In this document: piece after piece, positions 23,867-31,250 of the stretch
Layout of the letters: each line of letters starts with the position of its first letter
How positions within the stretch are numbered: position 1 is the first letter of the stretch
From: JAEUPI01 sp035499355
Lineage (GTDB): Bacteria; Pseudomonadota; Gammaproteobacteria; Burkholderiales; Burkholderiaceae_C
DNA length: 35,325 bases
NCBI GenBank assembly: GCA_035499355.1
Contig: DATJYZ010000060.1
Span: forward strand, 1-35,325
Direction: 5' to 3'
The notes under the pieces: generated by a model
The model's input: the letters and a program-made list of their open reading frames with translations, nothing else
Told to the model about the DNA's origin: nothing
Database searches by the model: none
Translations under genes and position numbers: made by a program

Positions 23867-24598
23867 ATGGGAACGACCAACCTCGACAGCGTCGTCACCG
23901 CCAGCGCACCGCGCAAGAGCGCGCGCGTGGTGAAGCTGCCGTCGGCCACGCTGGCCGAGCAGGCGTACCGCGTGGTCAAGCAGGCGATCTTCGATTTCCA
24001 GCTGATGCCCGGTGACCGCTTTTCCGAGGCCGAGGTGTCGCGCTCCAGCGGCGTCAGCCGCACGCCGCTGCGCCAGGCCTTGCAGCAGCTGCAGCGCGAG
24101 GGCTTCGTGCAGGTGTTCCCGAAGTCGGGCTGGCGGGTCGCGCCGCTGGACTTCGACGTCTTCGACCAGCTGTACGACCTGCGCGTGCTGCTCGAGTGCC
24201 ACGCCGCGCAGCGGCTGTGCCAAATGGAAGAGCGGCCGCAGCTGCGTGCGCTGGCCGAGGTGTGGCTGGTGCCGCCGCACGAGCGCCGCATGGCGCCCGA
24301 CGACGTGCGCGCGCTCGACGAGTCGTTCCACAACGAGCTGGTGCGTGCCAGCGGCAACGCCGAGATGGCACGCGTGCATCAGGAGATCACCGAGCGCATC
24401 CGCATCGTGCGGCGGCTCGACTTCACCAAGCGCCCCCGGGTGGCCGCCACCTACGACGAGCACGCGCGCATCCTGCGCGCGCTGACCCGGCGTCGTGCCG
24501 AGGAGGCCATGCGGCTGCTGGCCGCGCACATCCAGCAGAGCAAGCTCGAGGTGCGGCACATCACGCTCGACATGATCTATCGGGCGCGCCAGCGCTGA
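23867..24598 (+). CDS. GntR-family regulator, FCD subfamily
   Basis: A 243-residue transcription factor. The winged helix-turn-helix covers about residues 29-92, with SEAEVSRSSGVSRTPLRQAL forming the recognition region. The FCD-type all-helical ligand domain follows (DLRVLLECHAAQR, then FHNELVRASGNAEM and a final H-x-x-I-x-x-AL region), and metal-binding His residues of this subfamily are plausible at FHNEL and DEHARI. Such proteins respond to small acids or ureido/pyrimidine compounds and usually control the genes beside them. It starts 42 bp after the double ATPase. A candidate operator is at 15524-15533, ahead of the first gene of the cluster. Confidence 0.92.
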   Translation: MGTTNLDSVVTASAPRKSARVVKLPSATLAEQAYRVVKQAIFDFQLMPGDRFSEAEVSRSSGVSRTPLRQALQQLQREGFVQVFPKSGWRVAPLDFDVFDQLYDLRVLLECHAAQRLCQMEERPQLRALAEVWLVPPHERRMAPDDVRALDESFHNELVRASGNAEMARVHQEITERIRIVRRLDFTKRPRVAATYDEHARILRALTRRRAEEAMRLLAAHIQQSKLEVRHITLDMIYRARQR

Positions 24599-24650
24599 AG
24601 CGATCGCGCCCCGCCGGGGCCGCGGCCGGGTGCGGCGATACTCGCGCCCC

Positions 24651-25571
24651 ATGACCGCGATCCGCATCGCCTGCGTCGGCCACGCCGCGCTCGACCACGT
24701 GTTCGAAGTCGACGCGCTGCCGTCGCGACCGACCAAGACGCCGGCGCGCAGCTACCGCCCGGGCACCGGCGGCATGGCGTTCAACGCCGCGATCGCGGCC
24801 TCGCGCCTCGGCGCCGCGGTGCGCATGATCGGACGCATCGGCAGCGAGCCGGCCGCGCAGCTGCTGCGCGAGCGTCTACGCGCCGAAGGGGTCGAGGCGC
24901 GCGGCCTCGAGCGCGTGCACGGCGCCACCACGTCGGTGTCGGCGATCGTGGTCGATGCGCGCGGCGAGCGCCAGATCTACAACTGCCGCGGCGATGCCAT
25001 CGCGCGCGCGCATGCGCTGGACACGCGGCTGCTCGAGGGCGCCGACGTCGTGCTGGTGGACCCGCGCTGGGTCGCCGGGGCTGCGGCCGCGCTGCGCTGG
25101 GCGCGCGCGCACGGCGTCACCGCGATGCTCGACGTCGACGTCGCGCCGGCAGCCGACCTGCTGCAGCTGGTGCCGCTGGCGCAATGGGCCGTGTTCTCCG
25201 AGGCCGGACTGGCGACCTTCGCGCCGCGCCTGCGCACCCGCGAGGCGCTGCAGCAGGCGCTGGTTCGGGGCTGCGAGGTGGCGATGGTCACGCGCGGCGA
25301 CCGGCCGGTGAAGTGGCTGCGCCGCGGCGGCGTGTTGCACAAGCTCGCGGTGCCATCGGTGTCGGCCATCGACACCACCGCGGCCGGCGACGTCTTCCAC
25401 GCCGCGCTGGCGCTGGCCATCGGCGAAGGCCGCCCCGAGCGGGCCGCGGTCGCGTTCGCAGCCACGGCAGCGGCCTTGAAGTGCCTGGGCGGGCCCGGCG
25501 TGCTCGGCGCACCGCGGCGCCGAGCCGTCGAGGATGCCTTGCGGCGACGCGGCGCACCGCTCGCCGCCTGA
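24651..25571 (+). CDS. PfkB-family carbohydrate/nucleoside kinase
   Basis: A 306-residue ribokinase-like kinase. PfkB signature 1 region is GTGGMAFNAA at 38-47. Signature 2 is DTTAAGDVFHAA at 241-252, containing the catalytic base Asp 247; the more common DTTGAGD has Ala in place of the first Gly, a variant also found in other proteobacterial sugar kinases. The family phosphorylates sugars or nucleosides. It is the last gene of the set, 52 bp after the GntR gene. A GATACT sequence ends eight bases before the ATG, so it may have its own leaderless promoter. With a BMP-type importer upstream, a nucleoside or ribose-containing substrate is reasonable but unproven. Confidence 0.88.
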   Translation: MTAIRIACVGHAALDHVFEVDALPSRPTKTPARSYRPGTGGMAFNAAIAASRLGAAVRMIGRIGSEPAAQLLRERLRAEGVEARGLERVHGATTSVSAIVVDARGERQIYNCRGDAIARAHALDTRLLEGADVVLVDPRWVAGAAAALRWARAHGVTAMLDVDVAPAADLLQLVPLAQWAVFSEAGLATFAPRLRTREALQQALVRGCEVAMVTRGDRPVKWLRRGGVLHKLAVPSVSAIDTTAAGDVFHAALALAIGEGRPERAAVAFAATAAALKCLGGPGVLGAPRRRAVEDALRRRGAPLAA

Positions 25572-25593
25572 ATGAATGAGGTCGCGGCAACAC

Positions 25594-26349
25594 TCAGCCG
25601 CGCAACGCGCTGCACACGCTGCAGCGTGCCTGGCGCGACAGGCGCAGCTCGCTCCAGCGCATGGTGCGCGCGTCGAGCATCTGCAGGCGGCCGGCAAGCG
25701 ATGAGCCCACGCCGGCCAGCAGCTTCAGCGCCTCGGCGGCCTGCATCGTGCCGATGATGCCCGCCAGCGGCGCAAACACGCCGAGCGTCGAGCAGCCGAC
25801 TTCGTCGAACGCCGCGTCGGGCGGGAACACGCACGCATAGCAGGGGCAGGCCGCATCGCGGCTGTCGTAGACCGAGATCTGGCCGTCGAAGCGGATCGCC
25901 GCGCCCGACACCAGCGGCACGCGGTGGCGCACGCAGGCGGCGTTGACGGCATGGCGCGTCGCGAAGTTGTCGCTGCAATCGAGCACGACGCCGGCATCGC
26001 GCACCCAGGCGTCGAGCGACTCGGCATCGGCGCGTCGCACATGGCTCTCGACCCGCACCTCCGGGTTGATCGCTGCGATGGCGGCGGCGGCCGACGCGAC
26101 CTTGGCGTGGCCGACGCGCGCCGTGCTGTGCGCGATCTGGCGCTGCAGGTTGGTGAGGTCGACGTCGTCGTCGTCGACCAGCGCGATGCGCCCGACGCCG
26201 GCGCTGCCGAGGTACAGCGCCGCCGGCGAGCCGAGCCCGCCGGCGCCGATGATCAGGGCGCGCGACCCGAGCAGCCGACGCTGCCCGTCGATGCCGATCT
26301 CGTCGAGCAGGATGTGCCGTGAATAGCGCAGCAGTTGCGCGTCGTCCAT
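25594..26349 (-). CDS. moeB: MoeB/ThiF-type sulfur-carrier adenylyltransferase
   Basis: A 251-residue E1-like enzyme that adenylates the C-terminal glycine of a ubiquitin-like sulfur carrier (MoaD or ThiS) in molybdopterin or thiamine synthesis. Visible: ATP loop GAGGLGSP at 35-42, the R-x-x-R-type DLTNLQRQ, and DCSDNFATR at 124-132. Zinc ligands are Cys 170/Cys 173 (CYAC) and Cys 243/Cys 246 (CSVC), with the active-site-region Cys 186 in GCSTLGV. Length matches MoeB (about 250), with no rhodanese domain. ThiF and HesA are the alternatives; neither moaD nor thiS is adjacent, so the carrier cannot be named. It is divergent from the DUF1631 gene. Confidence 0.9.
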   Translation of the reverse strand: MDDAQLLRYSRHILLDEIGIDGQRRLLGSRALIIGAGGLGSPAALYLGSAGVGRIALVDDDDVDLTNLQRQIAHSTARVGHAKVASAAAAIAAINPEVRVESHVRRADAESLDAWVRDAGVVLDCSDNFATRHAVNAACVRHRVPLVSGAAIRFDGQISVYDSRDAACPCYACVFPPDAAFDEVGCSTLGVFAPLAGIIGTMQAAEALKLLAGVGSSLAGRLQMLDARTMRWSELRLSRQARCSVCSALRG

Positions 26350-26404
26350 TCAGTAAGGATAAAGGCTTGGCTGACTATGATGGCAGGCGAGCACTCACCA
26401 CCCG

Positions 26405-27865
26405 ATGGCTTCGACAGATCCGCGATACGAGCGCTGGCGCGACCTGGTGATGGCCAGCGTGCCGGCGCTGGCGTCGGAGGCGGTGCAGACCGCGATGGAG
26501 CAGCTGCAGGGCAGCACGCTCACCCTGGCCGTGGCCGGCGACCGCCAGCACACCGCCAACCTGCTGCCGCTGCTGCGCTCGGGTCCGCACGGCCTGGCCG
26601 CCGCCTTCTCGGCGGCGCTGCGCGTGCAGCTGCGCGAGGAGTTCGCGCGCGAGCTGCAGGACGAAGCGGGCGCGCGCCCGGCGACGCCGACGGTGCCGAT
26701 CGACCAGCTGACGCTGGTGGACGACCAGCAGATCGAGGAGGACATCGAGGTCGGGCGCGTCATCCAGCAGGTCGACACCGCCGCCGAGGCCGATTTGCGC
26801 GACCTGCGCGCGCTGTGCGCGACCCTGCGTGCAGCGCCGGTGGCGCTGCCCGAGCTGGTGCCGTTGCGGCCCGAGGTGGCTGCGCGCGCGCTCAGCCGAG
26901 CGCTGCAGTCCTTGAGCCTGGGCCGGCCGGCGCGCCTGCTGGCGTTGCGGGTGGTCGGCAAGGCGGTGGCCGACCGCCTGGGGGCACTGGTTCGCGAGCA
27001 CGCCCGCGAGTTGAAGCGCTGGGGCGTCGAACCGCTGCCGTACCAGCTGCGCGTGGCGCCGGAGCTGCAACGTGCCGGCTCGCGCGACGACGGCGCGATG
27101 CGCCGCCTGGCCAGCAAGCTCGGCGGCGCGTCGGCACCGGCCGAACAGCTGATCCCTCGCCTGCTGACGCAGGTGGCCGAGCAATCGCAGCTCGACCCGG
27201 CCTTCGGCGCGCTGCTGCAACGGCTGGCGGCACCGGCGCTGCGCAGCTCGCGGGTCGAGGCGACCGTGTTGTCGTCGTTCGAGCACCCGGTGTGGCGGCT
27301 GGTCGATCGCATCGCCGCGCTCGGCGCGCTGCACACCGCCGCCCAGGCGCAGCGCCTGGCGGCAGAGCTCGATCCGGTGCTGCGCCGGCTGGAGCGCAGC
27401 ACCGATGCGTCGCCGGCGGCCTACGAGCGCGCCCTGGCCGAAGTCGACGAGCTGACCACCGGCTGGACCGATTCGGAGCTGGCCGAGGCCGGCGTCACGG
27501 TGCCCGACGCCCCGCCCGGCGGCGGCTCCCTGCCCACCGACTGGGGCGGCGAGGGCAGTCTGCCCACCGTGCCGATGGAGCTGCCGGGGCAGAACATCGA
27601 CGTCCACAAGGCCTGGGTCGACGGCCTGCACGAAGGCGACCGGGTGCGCGTGTTTCTGCACGCGCGCTGGTTGAGCGCGCACGTGGCGGCGCGCAGCACC
27701 GCGCACGTGCTGCTGGCCACCCGGACGGGCGAGCCGCTGCAGACCATCGGCCGCGCCGCGCTGTACCGGCTGCACGAATCGGGGCTGGCCACCACGATCG
27801 AGGCCGCCGCGCCGGTGCGCGAGGCGGTGCAGACGCTGACCCTCGACCTCGACGCCGGCGCGTGA
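26405..27865 (+). CDS. DUF1631-family protein
   Basis: A 486-residue protein resembling the DUF1631 family of proteobacteria. Supporting segments are DDQQIEEDIEVGRVIQQV (about residues 106-123), LDPAFGALLQRLAAPAL followed by the FEHPVWRLVDRIA helix (the family's HP-x-R-L-L-D segment), and a C-terminal beta-rich domain with GDRVRVFLHARWLSAHVAARS. It is cytoplasmic with no signal or membrane segment, acidic and largely helical apart from the last ~90 residues. A Gly/Pro-rich linker lies around 365-395. The function of the family is not established. An ATG with a TATGAT box about 20 bp upstream suggests its own promoter. It is convergent with ctpA, with tandem hairpins between. Confidence 0.65.
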   Translation: MASTDPRYERWRDLVMASVPALASEAVQTAMEQLQGSTLTLAVAGDRQHTANLLPLLRSGPHGLAAAFSAALRVQLREEFARELQDEAGARPATPTVPIDQLTLVDDQQIEEDIEVGRVIQQVDTAAEADLRDLRALCATLRAAPVALPELVPLRPEVAARALSRALQSLSLGRPARLLALRVVGKAVADRLGALVREHARELKRWGVEPLPYQLRVAPELQRAGSRDDGAMRRLASKLGGASAPAEQLIPRLLTQVAEQSQLDPAFGALLQRLAAPALRSSRVEATVLSSFEHPVWRLVDRIAALGALHTAAQAQRLAAELDPVLRRLERSTDASPAAYERALAEVDELTTGWTDSELAEAGVTVPDAPPGGGSLPTDWGGEGSLPTVPMELPGQNIDVHKAWVDGLHEGDRVRVFLHARWLSAHVAARSTAHVLLATRTGEPLQTIGRAALYRLHESGLATTIEAAAPVREAVQTLTLDLDAGA

Positions 27866-27915
27866 CGCCGGCGCGAGGCCGCGCTCCAGACGACAAGGCC
27901 CGCGTGACGCGGGCC
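27854..27915. terminator. Tandem hairpins between convergent DUF1631 and ctpA genes
   Basis: Two perfect stems: GCCGGCG-CGTGA-CGCCGGC (27854-27872), which spans the DUF1631 stop codon, and GGCCCGCG-TGA-CGCGGGCC (27897-27915). They lie in the 76-bp gap between convergent genes, where a bidirectional terminator is expected. Neither has a clear T-run. Confidence 0.55.
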
Positions 27916-27941
27916 CGGCGGTGTGTGCGGGTCAGCCGCAG

Positions 27942-29375
27942 CTACTGGGTCTTGGCCTCGGCCTTGCGCTCGATGACCGCCTTGCTGACGGTGACCGGCT
28001 TGCCCTTGAGCTGGTTGATGGCCTGCGTCAGCTGGAAGTCGTCGGTACTGCCGAACTCGGGCAGCGGCTTGATCGGGTCGCGCGACTTGGCCTGCTGCTC
28101 CTCGAGGCGCTTGCGGGCCTCCTCGCGGGCCTTTTCGCGCGCATCGTCCTTCTTCTCGTCGGGGGTGGCGAGGTGCTTCTCGAGATCGGCCTCGCGCAGG
28201 CGCAGCGCGGCGAAAACGTTGCCGTCGGCGGTTTCGTCGAGCCAGACGTCCGGCACGATGCCCTTGGCCTGGATGGAACGGCCACTGGGCGTGTAGTAGC
28301 GGGCGGTGGTGATCTTCAGCGCCGTCTCGCCCGACAGCGGGCGCACGGTCTGCACCGAGCCCTTGCCGAACGTCTGCGCACCCATGATGGTGGCGCGCTT
28401 GTGGTCCTGCAGCGCACCGGCGACGATCTCGCTGGCCGAAGCCGAGCCTTCGTTGACCAGCACCACCATCGGGATGGTCTTGATCGTGGCCGGCAGCTTC
28501 TTCAGCGGGTCGGGGCCGCCGCGGCGGATGTAGTACTCGGGCGCCGCCTTGAACGTGGCCTTCGACTCGGCGATCTGGCCGTTGGTCGACACCACCGTCA
28601 CGTCGGGCGGCAGGAACGCCGCCGACAGCGCCACCGCGCCTTCGAGCAGGCCACCCGGGTCGTTGCGCAGGTCGAGCACCAAGCCCTTCAGGTTGGGCTC
28701 CTGCTTGTAGATCTCGTCGAGCTTGCGGGCGAAATCGTCGATCGTGCGGTCCTGGAACTGGGCGACGCGCAGCCAGGCGTAGCCCGGCTCGATCACCTTG
28801 GCGCGCACGCTCTGCACGCGGATCTCCTCGCGCGTGATGGTGACCGGGAAGGTGCGGTTCTCGCTCTTGCGGAACAGCGTCAACATGACCTTGGTGTTCG
28901 GCTCGCCGCGCATGCGCTTGACGGCCTGGTCCATCGTCAGGCCCTTGACCGCGGTGTCGTCGATGCGGGTGATCAGGTCGCCGGCCTTGATGCCGGCGCG
29001 GAAGGCCGGCGAGCCCTCGATCGGCGAGACCACCTTGACCAGGCCGTCTTCCATGCCGATCTCGATGCCCACGCCGACGAAGCGGCCCGTGGTGCCTTCG
29101 CGGAATTCCTTGAAGCTCTTCTTGTCGAAATACTGCGAGTGGGGGTCGAGCCCGGAGACCATGCCCGAGATCGCGTCGGTGATCAGCTTTTTCTCGTCGA
29201 CCGGCTCGACGTAGTCGCTCTTGACCATGCCGAACACGGCGGCCAGCTGCTGCAACTCGTCGAGCGGCAACGGCGCGAGCGTGTTGCGTGCAAATGCCGT
29301 CAGTTGGATCGTGGTGAGAGCACCCGCGACCGCGCCCAGCGCGATGAACCCAGCGACCTTTAGTTTGCCACCCAT
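27942..29375 (-). CDS. ctpA: S41 carboxyl-terminal processing protease (CtpA)
   Basis: A 477-residue periplasmic tail-specific protease. The N-terminus is an uncleaved anchor or signal (AGFIALGAVAGALTTIQL). A PDZ domain follows (about 95-180, with RFVGVGIEIG and GSPAFRAGIKAGDLI), then the S41 catalytic core. The Ser/Lys/Gln triad appears at S313 (EGSASASE), K338 (TFGKGS) and Q342. The C-terminal ~100 residues are Lys/Glu-rich and probably a coiled coil. The ATG at 29375 has an AGGA ribosome site five bases upstream; the open frame continues upstream without family resemblance. A -10-like TATACT lies about 47 bases before the start. It degrades or trims periplasmic proteins with exposed C-termini. 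Confidence 0.93.
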   Translation of the reverse strand: MGGKLKVAGFIALGAVAGALTTIQLTAFARNTLAPLPLDELQQLAAVFGMVKSDYVEPVDEKKLITDAISGMVSGLDPHSQYFDKKSFKEFREGTTGRFVGVGIEIGMEDGLVKVVSPIEGSPAFRAGIKAGDLITRIDDTAVKGLTMDQAVKRMRGEPNTKVMLTLFRKSENRTFPVTITREEIRVQSVRAKVIEPGYAWLRVAQFQDRTIDDFARKLDEIYKQEPNLKGLVLDLRNDPGGLLEGAVALSAAFLPPDVTVVSTNGQIAESKATFKAAPEYYIRRGGPDPLKKLPATIKTIPMVVLVNEGSASASEIVAGALQDHKRATIMGAQTFGKGSVQTVRPLSGETALKITTARYYTPSGRSIQAKGIVPDVWLDETADGNVFAALRLREADLEKHLATPDEKKDDAREKAREEARKRLEEQQAKSRDPIKPLPEFGSTDDFQLTQAINQLKGKPVTVSKAVIERKAEAKTQ

Positions 29376-29421
29376 CTTGTCCTGCCTGGCCCGAGGGCCG
29401 ATGTGATGTGGAGCCGGCGCC

Positions 29422-29427
29422 AGTATA
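29422..29427 (-). promoter_or_regulatory. Possible -10 element of ctpA
   Basis: TATACT on the minus strand, about 47 bases upstream of the ctpA start. The sequence 17 bases further upstream is not a good -35, so this is a weak call. Confidence 0.35.
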
Positions 29428-29728
29428 TGCCCCGGGTCATTTTTGAGGGTTGGCGTAGGCGGAAGTTGCCCCCCGGATTCACGGGCAAACGGCTTCTCCG
29501 GCATTGGGGCCACCGCCCTAGTTGGATGCCCGCAGCGATGCCGAACGCGCCTTGCGGCGACCCGCTGGAATCCCGGCCGACGACGCAAGGCCGCTCGTCA
29601 CGCGACCCGCGGTCTGGGTGTAAGTGCGGGCGCCGCAAAGGAACGAGTTGTGTGCCCAAGGACTTCGCCGAAACGTCGAGCGGAAGGTAGCCAGCTACGC
29701 CTGGCAGCAATCGGTGCTGCTCTTGGGA

Positions 29729-29745
29729 TGTGCTACCATTGTGCT
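29729..29745 (+). promoter_or_regulatory. Candidate mazEF promoter with direct repeat
   Basis: TGTGCT occurs at 29729-29734 and again at 29740-29745, 11 bp apart (one helical turn). The first copy includes an extended -10 (TG-C-TACCAT). Toxin-antitoxin operons are usually repressed by their own antitoxin at the promoter, so this repeat could be its operator. Confidence 0.35.
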
Positions 29746-29767
29746 TACGTCGCTCCAGGAGAACGAC

Positions 29768-30016
29768 ATGGAAGTCGCAATTCGCAAGATGGGCAACTCG
29801 CAAGGGATACTGATTCCCAAGCCGATACTTGCCCAGGTGGGACTGGAAGGTTCTGCCGACCTGCGGGTACGTGACGGTGTCATCGAAATCCGCCCCGTTC
29901 GGCGCAACCCGCGCGAGGGTTGGGACAAGGACGCGCAGCGTCTTGCCGGGGAAGGTGGTGATGCACTGGTGTGGCCCGAGCTTGCCAACCAAGGCGACGA
30001 CGAACTGGTCTGGTGA
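29768..30016 (+). CDS. mazE: MazE-like antitoxin (AbrB/SpoVT family)
   Basis: An 82-residue DNA-binding antitoxin with an AbrB swapped-hairpin N-domain: MEVAIRKMGNSQGILIPKPI (residues 1-20) followed by VRDGVIEIRPV. The C-terminal half (DKDAQRLAGEGGDALVWPEL) is the toxin-wrapping tail, acidic and Trp-containing. GGAGA lies five bases before the ATG. Its last base overlaps the first base of mazF. It would bind MazF and repress its own promoter. Confidence 0.92.
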   Translation: MEVAIRKMGNSQGILIPKPILAQVGLEGSADLRVRDGVIEIRPVRRNPREGWDKDAQRLAGEGGDALVWPELANQGDDELVW

Positions 30017-30333
30017 TGAAGACCGGCGAGATCTGGTTGGCGCAGGTCGACCTCACCGTGGGCAGCGAGATCCAGAAGACGCGCCCATGTGTTGTGATCT
30101 CTCCCAACGAGATGAATGCACATTTGCGAACCATCATCGTCGCGCCCATGACCACCGGGTCGAGGCCCGCCCACTTCCGCATCCCGGTGACCTTCCAAGG
30201 CAAGCAGGGCCTGATCGTGCTCGATCAAGCGCGAACGCTCGATCGAGCGCGGTTGGTCAGGCGGCTGGGAGCGCTTCGACCTGCCACCTTGACGGCGACG
30301 CTGCGGACCCTGCAGGACATGTTCGCTCCCTGA
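30016..30333 (+). CDS. mazF: MazF-like endoribonuclease toxin
   Basis: A 105-residue toxin of the MazF/PemK/CcdB fold that cleaves mRNA at short specific sites. Conserved features: GEIWLAQVD (4-12), KTRPCVVISP (21-30) with the catalytic-type Arg, APMTT (43-47) and VLDQARTLD (68-76). The length is normal (about 105-115). It starts within the stop codon of mazE (TGATG), the usual antitoxin-first layout. The target sequence cannot be predicted from this alone. Confidence 0.93.
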   Translation: MKTGEIWLAQVDLTVGSEIQKTRPCVVISPNEMNAHLRTIIVAPMTTGSRPAHFRIPVTFQGKQGLIVLDQARTLDRARLVRRLGALRPATLTATLRTLQDMFAP

Positions 30334-30437
30334 TCGGCCGCCGCGCGCTCGGTCCGATGCCTTCGAGGAGCCAGGGCGAGAGCTTGGATCGTCTGACGCC
30401 GCTGCCGCCCAGGTGCAACGGGTCAACCCGTCGGCGC

Positions 30438-30569
30438 TCACCATTTGGCCCAGAACCATGCTGCCGCGCCGCATGAGACGACGGAGGCGCCCAGGGCAGT
30501 CGCCGCATGCGTCACCCAAAGGTCCCAGCGCCGGCTCACCCGCTCGATCGACTGCCTCAACGCAGCCAC
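30438..30569 (-). CDS. Possible 43-residue single-pass membrane protein
   Basis: A frame starting at GTG 30569 encodes an amphipathic helix (VAALRQSIERVSRRWDLW) followed by a hydrophobic segment (ATALGASVVSCGAAAWFWA) and a short basic end. It lies just downstream of the tRNA-Arg gene on the same strand. The composition looks protein-like, but the frame is short, lacks a clear ribosome site and has no known relatives that I recognise. It may be a real small protein, a gene remnant or chance. Confidence 0.25.
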   Translation of the reverse strand: MAALRQSIERVSRRWDLWVTHAATALGASVVSCGAAAWFWAKW

Positions 30570-30589
30570 CAGTCTCCGGGATTCCTGAG

Positions 30590-30664
30590 TGGCCCCCCCG
30601 ACAGGAATCGAACCTGTATCTAGCGCTTAGGAGGCGCTCGTTCTATCCATTGAACTACGGCGGG
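30590..30664 (-). tRNA. tRNA-Arg (anticodon CCT)
   Basis: A 75-nt tRNA with encoded CCA. On the minus strand the D-arm is GTTC...GAAC, the anticodon arm is AGCGC-CTCCTAA-GCGCT with anticodon CCT (reads AGG), and the T-arm is ACAGG-TTCGATT-CCTGT. The acceptor strands are CCCGCCG and CGGGGGG, which leave a G4-G69 mismatch, and the discriminator is G. Otherwise it is canonical. Confidence 0.93.
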
Positions 30665-30780
30665 TCGGCTGCGATTTTCGCACGCACCCCGGGCGCGCGA
30701 CGGCGGCGAGCCGAAGGCACCGGCAGCAGTCGCGAATGTCATCTGTCATGCCACGTGTGCGGCCAGTCGGAGCTAGGGGG

Positions 30781-30810
30781 TTGACCCTTTCATTCGGGTG
30801 CAACTACAGT
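30781..30810 (+). promoter_or_regulatory. Sigma-70-type promoter of a short transcription unit
   Basis: TTGACC (30781-30786) and TACAGT are separated by 18 bases. This is one of the best promoter matches in the window. It precedes a small frame at 30867 and the terminator at 31028. Confidence 0.6.
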
Positions 30811-30866
30811 GCGCACCCTTCGCACTTCAAATTGGGTTTTCTTCTTTCGTTCAAGAGGTCCAGTCG

Positions 30867-30992
30867 ATGAATCGCCACGCCAACACCACCAACGCGCGCG
30901 CCCTGTCGGGTGCCCCTGCGTTCGTGCGCATCGGCGCGATGGCGCTGGCGGGTTCGCGCAGTCCGGGAGAGGGAGATCTCGCGTCGCCTTGA
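30867..30992 (+). CDS. Possible 41-residue small protein
   Basis: The frame MNRHANTTNARALSG... begins 8 bases after AGAGG and ends before the intrinsic terminator at 31028. It has one weakly hydrophobic stretch (AFVRIGAMALAG) and no recognisable domain. The unit has its own promoter and terminator, so the transcript is likely real; whether it acts as a peptide-coding or noncoding RNA is open. Confidence 0.4.
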   Translation: MNRHANTTNARALSGAPAFVRIGAMALAGSRSPGEGDLASP

Positions 30993-31027
30993 GGCGAGCG
31001 CAGAACCCTCGAATCTCTGATTCCAGA

Positions 31028-31065
31028 GGCCCGGATTCCGCAAGGATCCGGGCCTTTTGCTTTGT
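31028..31065 (+). terminator. Intrinsic terminator
   Basis: A 9-bp stem, GGCCCGGAT paired with ATCCGGGCC around a 9-nt loop, followed by TTTTGCTTT. A smaller hairpin (CTCTG-ATTC-CAGAG) lies just before it. Confidence 0.85.
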
Positions 31066-31152
31066 CGTCAGTCGTCGTCACGCAGTCCCGAAACAACAAC
31101 CGGCCGCAGGCATTGGGCGGCTCCGGAACCCGTCACCGGAACGAGCACGCGG

Positions 31153-31181
31153 CGCATGGCCTCCCGCACAAGGGCCATGCG
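31153..31181 (+). other. Inverted repeat in the leader of the small membrane protein gene
   Basis: CGCATGGCC and GGCCATGCG (9 bp each) are separated by 11 bases, about 70 bp upstream of the start at 31251. It could be a leader hairpin or an operator. Confidence 0.4.
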
Positions 31182-31250
31182 GCGCTGCGGCGCCACCCTC
31201 TGGCGCTCGTCCGATGGTCCGTGCGCTTCGTCAGTCGATTGGAGAACATC

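Larger units (their letters stand above)
29376..29767. other. 390-bp stretch between ctpA and mazE without a recognisable gene
   Basis: It lies between divergent genes. The ctpA end holds a promoter-like TATACT and the mazE end a short direct repeat with an extended -10. The middle contains open frames on both strands, but none has family resemblance, a good start site or a consistent codon pattern. The base composition is more mixed than in the flanking genes. Confidence 0.6.

Noticed and set aside
22190..24736. Very long open frame (848 codons) on the minus strand
   Set aside because: It lies opposite the ABC ATPase, GntR and kinase genes and is low-complexity Arg/His/Gln/Ala-rich. This is the usual shadow of high-GC coding sequence; the plus-strand genes have complete domain motifs.
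29403..29690. 95-codon frame between ctpA and mazE
   Set aside because: It has no ribosome site, no family resemblance and an Arg/Pro/Ser-rich shadow-like composition.
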